Positions 49,185 to 58,247 of a DNA stretch of 64,000 nucleotides are shown piece by piece (the stretch's first letter is position 1; the number at the start of each line of letters is the position of its first letter). Made by a program: the position numbers and the translations under genes. Under the pieces are notes generated by a model. It saw only the letters and a program-made list of their open reading frames with translations. It did not search any database and was not told where the DNA came from. Source of the stretch: Nomia melanderi (taxonomy: Eukaryota; Arthropoda; Insecta; Hymenoptera; Halictidae); assembly GCF_051020985.1 (NCBI RefSeq), contig NC_135001.1:10843896-10907895 (forward strand). The letters run 5' to 3'.

Positions 49185-52100
49185 CTGTCGAACAAGCAAT
49201 ATCTTTATTAATAAATAACCGATAGTTCGGAGACCAGGCAGATTCTGTCGCAGAGTAGTCTTACAGAAGTGAAATTTCTATTAACTCTAGAACTACCGAA
49301 CATTTAACACGTTGAATGCCTCGCGATTTTACTGAGCAAAATACACGAAATGGAAAAAGATATAATATTGAATTATTGAATTGAATTGTGTTACTGTTAT
49401 TGCACATTTACGTTGCTGAATGTCGCTGCACTAGGTAACATTATTGATAATACAGAAATGTATTCAAATAGTCACCGTTTAATTGAGTGAATCATATTAA
49501 TTCGATTTGGTTTGGGGTCACCGGTGATCCCCGTGGCATTCAATGTGTTAATACGATTGATATGCAATCAGTATAAAAATTAACAATAGATTATTTTCGG
49601 TTTCTTCAGACATTCATTATAGTATTGAGGTGAAACTATTTATTTCCGAAATCATTTCGGATATTCAATGCTTTCAAGATATCAATAATTGCGAAACAAA
49701 AAAACCGAAACCAGTCATTTTGACTACTGCGGTAGTTCTAGTGTTAAAGTCTTTAACATTAATCTTACTAAATTGAAAGTTTTTGGAACAGCTATTAATC
49801 TGTTTAAAACCGTATTTAAGAAGTACATAATTTCATACAGTTACTCTCACTTAAAAACTTTCTTTGTAGTGATATACATATATCTTTTTGAGTATTCTAA
49901 TAGATTTTAGAATATTTTCCTATTTACTATGTGACAATACAAAACAATTTATTTTTGATTTCGTACCATGGAATTCTGAAATTATATTTATAAAATGCAA
50001 CATCCGCACACATGCGCACTCGATGTCCTTAACACTAGAACTACCCGTATCAATCAAAATAACTGATCCCGATTTGTTTCTTTCGTAATTATTGATATCT
50101 TAAAAACATTGAATATTCGAATTGATCTTGGAATTAAATAGTTTCACTTGAATACTATAATGAATGCCTGAAAAAATTGAAAACAATTGTCGCAATTTTT
50201 ATAGGGATTACATATTAACCGTATTAACACGTTCGCTACCAGCGATTATTTCGGTGACAGTCTCCTGAATTATAATATTTTCTTCAATCCAATATATCTT
50301 CTAAACAAAATATTAGAAAAATGAAACTGTAACGAGTCATTGAGTTCTTAAATATAATGTCGTGATTTATAGTTTCTAATAGCAATATTCATAGAATTAA
50401 TTTCATTTTCATTATGTAAAATATAGGATTACGGCTGTCACAAATATGTAACGCTGGTAGCGAACGTGTTAAATGCTCGGTAGTTCTAGTGTTAAGTTCC
50501 ACGGCTGTGTTCACGAAATACAACTGCTGCGCGCACGCGCACTGAAAATTTGATTTTAACACGTTGAATGCCGCACGATTTCATACCGTAAAATACACAA
50601 AATGAAAAAAATATGACATTAAATCATTTGATTGAATTGCATTATTATTATTGCACATTCATCTAGTTGAATGTAACGAAATTAAATAGCATTATTTGTA
50701 ATATAAAAATGTTTCAAATAACCATCGTTTAATAGAGTGAACTATAGTAATTCGATTTGGTTTGGGGTCACCGGTGACCCCCACGGCATTCAACGTGTTA
50801 ACGAATGCGGAATTTCGCTTCTGTAAAGGTTTGCGTGATTTCATGAAAAACTTACAGCGTGAGATCTCAAGTCGACCACCCTGAAGAGATTTACATCCGT
50901 ACCCCCGCATGCGAGGAACATGTTAGTCACATATTTGCCGCAATAGAGCAGGGAAGAGTAGCTGTCAGGTTCTAGGGAAACGAGCAACTTCCCGCTGCCA
51001 TAGTCCCACAGTTGAATAGGGTTCTGCCTTTGCCAGGCGCAAGACAAAATCTATTCACAAAACGTACCTTCTAATTAATTCTGTGGCTATGCCATTGCGC
51101 CATACATGAAACGTAAGATCATGTACTTACATTTCGGTTTTCCATATGTGAAATATGATAAAAAGTTATACTAACTCTCTGTAGGTCCATGTAACTTTAA
51201 AGTCACATATCAGTATGATGGCATTTTATTGATTTTTTCATTTTGCGCTCGAAGTGGTGAATAAAATTCAGTAATCAGTTAACTTAAACTTTTATACGCT
51301 CAGGTGTGAAAGTTTAACGTCATTGTAACTTGAAAGTTACAAAATATATTCGTTTGATGAAATTATTGAAACTATTGAATACATTGCTAATTCGCATTCA
51401 TATGTGGATATTTATTAATTTTGTACTGCATAGATTTTGTTATAATCATGAACAAAAATTCGGCGCATAGAGGATTAATGATTAGAAATTCTGAATGTTT
51501 AAGTGGAACAAGAGGAAAGCAATCGAATAAAGAAACAAAGTAAAAATTCATTGTTTAACCTATCGAGTTTGTTTTCAAAATGTCTATCAGATACATGCAA
51601 ATAAAATACAAATCGACAAAGGCCACCCCCTCATCTCGTTAACTTTTTGTAACGAAATAAAAGTATTACCATACTCTGATCACCAAACAATTATGCAATT
51701 TCCGCTTTTTGTTGGAAACATTGTGATCAAATTTAGAGAGAACGAAAATTCTTTGGATGATAAAGTTGACACACCCTGTAGAAACGGATACCCGAGTATT
51801 CGAATAATCACAGAAGGATAACCGCTCTTGTTATGCAATCCGCATAATAATTACATATTAATTCTGCGTAATAAGGAATTTAGTTCTGTGCAATGATAAC
51901 GTGTCAGATTCGTGGTGAAAATTTAAAACAGAATTGAACAGGCATAAATATTACTCGATTTGTATGAATCCAAATTAAATAGTATTCTTCTGTTGTCAGT
52001 TACTATACTTCAGAGCGGACATGTGCATAGGATATGCCTAAAATTTTTCTCTCTTTTTCCATAGGTTATTAACGACAAAGTAGACGCGTCGATCGTAGTT

Positions 52101-55100
52101 GTGAAATAAACTGTAGGCCGAGGAGTTAACACGTTGACTGCCACGAAAATTTCTAGCGTTTTGAATAGTAATACTTATTCCTAAATAACAAAAGCGAATG
52201 ATATTGAAAATAATTATTAATGGTTTAGTATCACAGTAGTCATATTACGCTATGATATGGCTACTTATGTTACTAAATATTTTTATTTAAAACCAAGATT
52301 TTTATTGTAATAGCTCTTCAGCAATTTGGAAGATCCGGTCATCGGTGACCACCGTGGTAGTCAACGTGTTAAGAGAAAATACTAGAGCCGCGAATCTTCC
52401 TGCGCGAATACCTCTTTGCCATTTTTAGTGATGTCCAGTCCATCGCCGCACATGTGTACACCGGAAATTCGTCGCAGCGCATAGGGTTGTCTGGTGTCCC
52501 AGAACTGAATCGTGTCGTCCCAACCACCAGAGATTAGCTCGTGTGCTGATCTCGGATTGAAACACGCACAGAAGACCCTCGATTTGTGACCGTCCATGAC
52601 TTCCAATGACTCGCTGAAACGAAAACTATTTATAAGTTTGAGTATTCCTAATCGAACGCGCGATAACCGCATCATACAGATGGGATGAGAAAAAGTGCAT
52701 GTAAGCAGGCTTTGCAAGTATTTTTAAAAATGTACTAGCATTTTTTTTCGAAGTCTTGAAACCTTAGACAAACAAATTTAGCTTCTATGAGATTTAATTC
52801 ATTCGAACGTTAAAATTTTGTTGTAGATTAATTTTTACAATTTAATTAGTATATAAAAATGATATTGATTCATGCGTGTACATTAAATTTGATCCCATTC
52901 CTGATTATAAGGCAAAATACATTGCAAAATAAGTGAAATCATGAGCATAGAAACCATCTCAAGTCGAAAAAGAGAAAAAGAAATTGCCAGTGACATTATT
53001 GTAAATATATGTAATTGTCATGCATGCTGGAATTACTGTACATAAAATAATTACACTTACAATTAGAGTCGCAAGAGAAACTATTGTTTGCAAATAAAGA
53101 AACGTTGCAACGAGAAATTCATTGTAAATATTTAAGCAATTGCGAGTGAATTTTAATATAAATGACACCAACGTGAACGCGAAAAGCAACATCCTATAAT
53201 TGTAAGATTTCTAGCATCGTTTGTTTCATTCTAGAGCTCTAGACTTTCGTGCCTTCGACTGTTATCATTGTCATTAATGCGAATCACAAAGTAAACGTAT
53301 TACGATTGTAAAAGGAAAACTGTCGCAGATTGATTCTACGTGATTACACCGCCGAAACTGTTATGTGTCGAATAAATGTTTCTAATGAAAGTTAGTTTCT
53401 TCTTAAAAAACCTATATTTTAAAAGCATCTATTTTTCAATTTCCGTAATGTCCATCGGAGTAAATGATTTCGAAAAAACGTACGTCTCTCGCGACAAAAT
53501 TTTACAATACTTTAACCCTTTGCACTCGAGAGGTGACTCTCAGTCACCACTTGATTTGACACAGTAAAACTATAGAATGTGATATTTAATGTTAAACTTT
53601 GTATAATGCCTCGATACGTGAAACATTGGAGTAAAACAGCTTTGTTCCTCAATGTACTAGTGATTTCTCTTCGAATTAGTCTCAAAGAACATCGTCTTCG
53701 TCCCGTAAAGAAATGTTAAATATTTCTAGTAAGGAACATCCGAGTGCAAAGGGTTAACACTTTAACTTTACATGATTTACTTTTCATGCGGTGAGTTTTT
53801 ATACGAAGATCGTATACATCTAATATAAATGTAATAGGTGCCGATATTCGATAAATATCCAATTTTAGAAAACAATCTAGAATAAAATGTGCATAATATT
53901 TTGTTAAACTCGATTATTTTTGCAAAACCGTAATACAACCTCTGCATTATTATTTACATTAGGAAAGAAACAATCCATTAATACTTTCTTAAACAATACT
54001 TCTACCGAACGTGACACAATTAGAAATGTCTAAATTTTATTCTTTTGAACGACAAACCTTGCGTGAAATACTCTTTCCTGAGTATTAGTTTCTTCGTCGT
54101 ACAAGCAAATCTTCGCGTCATCTCCTGTCGTTACAAACTTTGGTAAATGAGTGTGATAAGCCAAACCAAGAGTCTGCCTCTTTTCCCGTATTGTGTAAAG
54201 ACATTGTGAGCTCGGGTAATGCCAACATTTCACACAGCCATTGGCATCTGCATTTGTTGAATAACCAAACAAAATTCAAACTTTTGCAATTAATCAACCT
54301 TTCCGCTGGCCTTGCCTTAATGCACTATTAACCCTTTGCACTCGAAAGTCTTTTGCTAGAAATATTCAACACTCTTTGATAAAATATAGACAACGTTTGT
54401 TGCGACTAATGTAATTAACTTAATCGTTAATTCGAGGGACAAAAGTACTTTTCTACGTGATTTCACATAATGACACATTATACAAAGTTCAATATTAAAC
54501 ATCAAACTTTACAATTTTACCGTATCAGCCCAAATGGTGACTGAGAGTCACGTCCCGAGTGCAAAGGGTCGAGGAAAATTCTTTTTTATGTAATTCTTTT
54601 TATAATTAGTAAATTAATTGTAATATACTAATTTATAATGTATAATATATTAAACCAAGTAACTTATATAGAAGGAACAAGAAATTTCAACGGAATTTCT
54701 CGATGTAACTAAATTCGAGTAATTAATCCTTGTGTTTTGATATAAGAAGTCTAGGATATTCATTTTTTCCCGTGTCAAATGTCTTCTAAATCGTTGTTTT
54801 ATAACTTTTACGTGTTTACTCTAAAGATTAAAATTTGATAATACACAACTAATATTTCATTTATGAGAAAAATAAATAATTAACATTTAAATTTGTCGAA
54901 TTCGATTGAAAATTTTCGTCGCGAGTCTGACTAGATATTATAGAAGAAGGGGTTAATAATAAAGATTTACTTAGAAAGAAATATCTAGAACCAATACTAA
55001 CAGGTTGCAGTTACAGTTCTTTTGATCGGATGAGATTTATGAACAGGTCTGTGTTGAACTGCGGTTGTCGGGCTGGGTTTTTGCATAGTTTCAGTGTCGC

Positions 55101-55653
55101 GCAATGTCAACACATCTACCTTGGAATTCAATTTATACAGCTTAATCGTCCCGTCGATTAACCCTGCTGCCAGGAAGTCGCGAGTCTCCGTGTAACATAT
55201 GCAAAGAGCATCTTGATCGATGTCACTAAAACAACATTGTTTTATCGGACAAGTCTCGTTCGATTGAAATGGTCAGAAAATGAATCTTGGTTTTATTCCG
55301 ATAACATTATTAACATTTATTTATTTTGCCGATTCAATTAACCGATTTATTATTATTGCAGGTTTATCTTGTTGAATGTCACTGCATTAAGTGGTATTAC
55401 TTATAACATAGAAAAGTTTTCAAATAATCATTGTTTAATCGAGTGAATTATAGTAAATCGATTTGGTTGAGGTCACCGATGACCCCTATACGAAATACGT
55501 TTGCGTACAACTGTTCGATGACAATTTCATTTGACTTATGGCTAAATTTTCGTACAATTGTTTGAGGACAGTCACATTGCCGTCAATTTGAATGCGGTCT
55601 TGCGGAATGAATCCAATGCTGCTTTCTTGGCTGAAGGGTCCGTAAGTATCCAT
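49023..55653 (-). CDS. WD40-repeat protein, complete, 375 residues, function not assigned
   Basis: Minus-strand exons 55653-55499, 55225-55002, 54247-54058, 52613-52412, 51050-50856 and 49184-49023 join into exactly 376 codons including the stop, with all phases compatible and GT-AG borders. After an N-terminal segment without repeats (residues 1-52) I see about seven WD-like blades: DALCICYTETRDFLAAGLID with GTIKLYKL; NGCVKCWHY; FVTTGDDAKICLYDEE; GHKSRVFCACF with SGGWDDTIQFWD; GDGLDI with PIQLWDYGSGK; LLYCG with LACGGTDVNLFRVVD; and GGAYSMDIG with IAFCAGRRIFEID. It reads like a single beta-propeller of a conserved but, to me, unnamed animal family. WD40 propellers are generally scaffolds; no catalytic role is implied. 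The start at 55653 is the first ATG after the acceptor at 55673; an upstream non-coding exon is probable. Confidence 0.85.
49281..49747. mobile_element. Family A MITE split by a nested family B MITE
   Basis: The outer ends are CTCTAGAACTACCGAAC after TTAA 49281 and GTAGTTCTAGTG before TTAA 49744. The A sequence is interrupted at its internal TTAA (site ACAT^TTAA^TACG) by 49304-49551, and it resumes as TACGATTGATATGC as in the uninterrupted copy at 21516. It lies in the last intron of the WD40 gene. Confidence 0.8.
49304..49551. mobile_element. TTAA MITE, family B, nested in family A
   Basis: 248 bp with TTAA at both borders. Left end CACGTTGAATGCC; right end GGCATTCAATGTG with the palindromic block GGGGTCACCGGTGATCCCC just inside it. 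Confidence 0.82.
50029..50495. mobile_element. Family A MITE (inverted) split by a nested family C MITE
   Basis: Begins TTAACACTAGAACTACCC at 50029 and ends CGGTAGTTCTAGTGTTAA at 50495. The same internal TTAA used in 49281-49747 is here occupied by a different element, 50224-50472. Confidence 0.8.
50224..50472. mobile_element. TTAA MITE, family C, nested in family A
   Basis: 249 bp. Left TTAACACGTTCGCTACC, right GGTAGCGAACGTGTTAA: a perfect 17-bp inverted terminus. The right end carries GTCACAAATATGT-AAC, a decayed form of the palindrome GTCACAAATATGTGAC seen intact in the copy at 57465. Confidence 0.85.
50556..50801. mobile_element. TTAA MITE, family B
   Basis: 246 bp. TTAACACGTTGAATGCC at the left, GGCATTCAACGTGTTAA at the right, perfect TIR. 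Palindrome GGGGTCACCGGTGACCCC next to the right TIR. In the last intron of the WD40 gene, 55 bp from exon 50856. Confidence 0.85.
50856..51050 (-). CDS. WD40 gene exon 5
   Basis: Acceptor TGAATAG precedes 51050; donor GTAAGT follows 50856, phase 0 at both ends. It encodes ILSCAWQRQNPIQLWDYGSG, KLLVSLEPDSYSSLLYCGKY and MFLACGGTDVNLFRVVDLRS. Confidence 0.9.
51171..51478. mobile_element. TTAA-type MITE, family J
   Basis: About 308 bp in a WD40 gene intron. The left border CTAACTCTCTGTAGGTCC and the right border GGCGCATAGAGGATTAA are imperfect inverted copies. Near-palindromes GTAACTTTAAAGTCAC and GTAACTTGAAAGTTAC lie inside. Confidence 0.5.
51880..52129. mobile_element. Family M element, second copy
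   Basis: Matches 35577-35824 along its length; the left end is decayed and the right end is GAGGAGTTAA. Its right TTAA is also the left TTAA of the D element at 52126, so one inserted at the edge of the other. Confidence 0.5.
52126..52372. mobile_element. TTAA MITE, family D
   Basis: 247 bp. Left TTAACACGTTGACTGCC, right GGTAGTCAACGTGTTAA. Near-palindrome GGTCATCGGTGACC inside the right end. It ends 40 bp from WD40 exon 52412 and shares its left TTAA with the M-family copy that precedes it. Confidence 0.83.
52412..52613 (-). CDS. WD40 gene exon 4
   Basis: Acceptor CGTTTCAG precedes 52613; donor GTATTC follows 52412 in phase 0. It encodes ESLEVMDGHKSRVFCACFNP and GGWDDTIQFWDTRQPYALRR, then GVHMCGDGLDITKNGKE. 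This is the clearest WD blade of the protein (GH...WD). Confidence 0.9.
53512..53757. mobile_element. TTAA MITE, family F
   Basis: 246 bp in a WD40 gene intron. Left TTAACCCTTTGCACTCG, right CGAGTGCAAAGGGTTAA: perfect 17-bp terminus. Palindrome GGTGACTCTCAGTCACC next to the left TIR. Confidence 0.87.
54058..54247 (-). CDS. WD40 gene exon 3
   Basis: Acceptor AAATGCAG precedes 54247 and donor GTTTGT follows 54058. It encodes ANGCVKCWHYPSSQCLYTIR, then RQTLGLAYHTHLPKFVTTGD and DAKICLYDEETNTQERVFHA. It leaves AG, completed to Ser by the C at 52613. Confidence 0.88.
54328..54571. mobile_element. TTAA MITE, family F, inverted
   Basis: Left TTAACCCTTTGCACTCG, right CGAGTGCAAAGGGTCGA (terminal TTAA mutated). 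Palindrome GTGACTGAGAGTCAC is beside the right end, so the copy is inverted relative to 53512. Confidence 0.82.
54723..54956. mobile_element. TTAA MITE, family N
   Basis: 234 bp in a WD40 gene intron, TTAATCCTTGTG at the left and GAAGAAGGGGTTAA at the right. The palindrome region GCGAGTCTGACTAGAT lies inside the right end. Confidence 0.65.
55002..55225 (-). CDS. WD40 gene exon 2
   Basis: Acceptor TGTTTTAG precedes 55225; donor GTTAGT follows 55002. It encodes DIDQDALCICYTETRDFLAA, GLIDGTIKLYKL (first blade), then a loop with TTAVQHRPVHKSHPIKRT and VTAT. It ends with one base (T) that forms Tyr with AT of the next exon, giving YANGCVKCW. Confidence 0.86.
55330..55497. mobile_element. Truncated family B MITE abutting a WD40 gene splice donor
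   Basis: Aligns by eye with the inner and right part of 50556-50801 (GTTGAATGTCACTGCATTAA, then GATTTGGTTGAGGTCACCGA). The left end is missing and the right TIR is decayed. It fills most of the 273-bp intron 55226-55498. Confidence 0.65.
55499..55653 (-). CDS. WD40 gene exon 1 (coding start)
   Basis: The exon begins at 55672 behind acceptor CTTACCAG; the first ATG is at 55653. It encodes MDTYGPFSQESSIGFIPQDR and on to LKLSSNSCTQ-like sequence without WD motifs. The donor is AC^GTATTT at 55498, giving phase 2, which the T at 55225 completes. The donor falls next to, and perhaps inside, a decayed B-family transposon end, so this border is the least certain of the gene. Confidence 0.72.
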
Positions 55654-56133
55654 CGTTCGTAACAAGTCGCTACTGGTAAGATGCATGAAAAAATATCAAA
55701 ATGTATTTACAGAAAATTATACAAATCTTCGGAATATAAATGGAAATAACATATTTAACGTTATCGGTTAAAAAGTAACATACATTGTTACTGTAAATTA
55801 ATTTATCTTTCATATAAGTTAAAAGTGTTACATGAAATCGAAGCTTGTTTTTCAAAATAAAATAGTTTACAGTACATACCATTTTAAATAAAATTATGAC
55901 TTGATTGAAATTTAAACATTTCTCACGACATTTCATCCGATGACAAAGAAATCATTTTATCGTGCGAGCTATTTGTTTAACGAATTTGAGGTTAAATAGG
56001 AATTTAAACATTGAATTGACGATCAGATTATAAAGTTCAAAGGTATGTATCGAAGACAAATAAACTTCAGATATTATATTATTTGATTTGTCAACTCGCG
56101 GAAAATTAGAAATTAATCGGTATTTATGATACC

Positions 56134-56430
56134 TATTTTATCTTCATCGAATATCTCAACCACCGACGAATGTAAGTGATCGATTTGGTTGCAAAGCGCC
56201 AGTGACAACTTTGTGAACGAGTGTCCGAATCAATGTGCCTAGTCGGCCGCGCCGTTGTGCGGGAATGCTCACGCTTGTCGTTGCTCGGTGGCAGGGCATT
56301 AGGAGTGTTGAGAACCTGAACCCGAGCCGCGTCCGGGTTTGTCCATTGAGGAGGGCACTGGTGATCAGGCAAAGTGAACTAGAAGAAAGCAGACAGGTTC
56401 AGTAGAGTAGTAAAACAACACTGAAATTAG
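56134..56430 (-). other. GC-richer block upstream of the WD40 gene, possible 5' exon or promoter
   Basis: This block, 0.5-0.8 kb upstream of the WD40 start, is GC-richer than its surroundings. On the minus strand it could end at a donor GTATCA near 56133. One frame ends in VVEIFDEDKI but has no ATG, and its phase does not fit the exon at 55672, so I treat it as a 5' UTR exon or promoter candidate only. Confidence 0.3.
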
Positions 56431-56563
56431 TATAAGTAGGTGTTTTCTTTTTATATTTTTCTACATATATCGAAAATAAAAGGTGATATTAGCGCACCTG
56501 AAATAAAAAGTAACCGTAGAACGAATAAGTCTAAGTAAAAAATATTATAATAGTTATAATATG

Positions 56564-56861
56564 CAGGGTGTCCCGCGACTCATGGTCAACCGATTAGGAG
56601 GTCATTCTACATGTAAAAATGAGTCGAAAAAGTAGAATAAAATTTTTGAAAGTTTACTCGGTATGTGTACACTCGATACATGTCGACTTTGTCGTCTCAC
56701 TATACACTCTTGTTTTAATTCTTATTTGTATTTAAAGATATAGTAATGACCTCGGTTGATAATTTATCGTTCGTACTATTCTATTAGCGGTATAATTATT
56801 CAGCATCTAACAATTTCTCAATATGGCAGGTTATTCGAATAGTGAGTCGCGGGACACCCTG
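56564..56861. mobile_element. MITE with perfect 19-bp TIRs (CAGGGTGTCCC type)
   Basis: 298 bp. CAGGGTGTCCCGCGACTCA at 56564-56582 and its exact inverse at 56843-56861. No coding capacity. The superfamily is not certain; CAGGGTGTCCC ends are common in insect DNA transposons. A related end occurs at 41613-41627. Confidence 0.82.
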
Positions 56862-57212
56862 TATATATGTAAGACAAGTATATATATAATTGGTAGGTTA
56901 ATCTAAAGATAGGGATTACAAAAGACTGGAAACATGAGATATAAAATGTAGCATAAGAATATATTATTATCTATATTTTCTGTAAAAATTTATTGTTATT
57001 GTAAATAAAAGTTATTTGAATGAATGAAATGGCTGCGTCTCTCCCTCTTTTTTGAAATCAGAGACTTCTTCTCTTATTCATCCGATTAAAATCAAGAACT
57101 TCTTCCTTGATTCACTCCTTTTGCTCTCTTGGTCCAATAATTTTTCAGCATACGCGACATCTCCAAGTGTAGTTTAAGAAAGAAATAAATCTTTCGTAAG
57201 TTATCCTTAACC

Positions 57213-57462
57213 CAGCAGTTTCCGACTTTTATGCTACTAGGCTTCTCTAAAAAAAATTTTTTTTCCATGCCTTCTTATCTTTTAATAGATATAATAATAT
57301 AGACACGTTTTAAATAATAATAACTTTATTACAAAATAAACATTGCTTCACTGAATTTGTACACTTACGTTACGATATGAAGTTCATTTATTTGTAAATA
57401 TTATGGTATGAACATTAATTTTTTATTACAAATTTTGGCGCCTCCCAGGTTGGAAACCGCGG
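57213..57462. mobile_element. hAT-like MITE
   Basis: Left CAGCAGTTTCCGACTTTT; right end, read inward, CGCGGTTTCCAACCTGGG. The C-family element begins 3 bp later. hAT assignment rests on the CAGNGGTTTCCAAC-type terminus. Confidence 0.5.
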
Positions 57463-57464
57463 CC

Positions 57465-57713
57465 TTAACACGTTCGCTACCAGCGCTTATTTCGGTGACG
57501 GTCTTATCAATTATAATATTTTCTTCAATCCAATAAATCTTCCAAACAAAATATTCGTAAAATGAAACTGAAACGAGTCATTGAGTTTCTAAATGCAATG
57601 TTGTAGTTTATAATTTCTAATAACAATATCTATAGGATTAATTTCGTTTTCATTGTGTAAAATATAGGATTCCGGCCGTCACAAATATGTGACGCTGGTA
57701 GCGAACGTGTTAA
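57465..57713. mobile_element. TTAA MITE, family C
   Basis: 249 bp. TTAACACGTTCGCTACC at the left and GGTAGCGAACGTGTTAA at the right; palindrome GTCACAAATATGTGAC near the right TIR. Same length as the nested copy at 50224. Confidence 0.86.
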
Positions 57714-57964
57714 CCTCAAGAAAAAAGACATCGATCATCCGTCGTGGAACATTTTTCATTTCAATACAAACTCAAGAAAGAAAACAGCTGTCATGGGAGT
57801 AATATTAAATGCGATAATATTAAGTGCGTTAAAAATAAGATTTAAAATTAGAAAGGGAGGTCGATAGAGTTCAATGTTCATCCACCTTCCAGAGTCTCCT
57901 CGCAGCAACCTCCACGTGGTGAGACTTGGAAACTAGCATTATCATGTTGAAGTATGCCAAGTAA

Positions 57965-58247
57965 TTAACACGTTGACTGCCACGAGAATTTCGAGCGTTT
58001 TGCTATAGTAATATTTATTTCTTCGTAATAAAGACGAATGGTATTAAAAATAATTAATAATGATTTGGTATTACAGTACTGATATTATACTAGTATTTAG
58101 CTGCAACCTGAGACTTCGACCACTCGAAACTTAGTAAAATAATTTCTTTAGAAATTTGTTAGAGAAGGATCTATTGTTTTTTCAATAATTGTAAAAGAAG
58201 AATTTAGAAATGGGTCATTTCGACCCATCTGGTGGTTCTAGTGTTAA
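57965..58247. mobile_element. Chimeric TTAA element: left half family D, right half family E
   Basis: Starts TTAACACGTTGACTGCC and follows the D copy at 52126 for about 130 bp, then ends with E-type sequence GGGTCATTTCGACCC, CATCTGGTGGTTCTAG and GTGTTAA. The junction is near 58090-58140. The two ends do not match each other. Confidence 0.65.

Noticed and set aside
56133..56372. Minus-strand frames (79 codons, and an overlapping one ending VVEIFDEDKI) as the first coding exon of the WD40 gene
   Set aside because: The attractive frame has no ATG after its last stop, and its splice phase does not fit the exon beginning at 55672.
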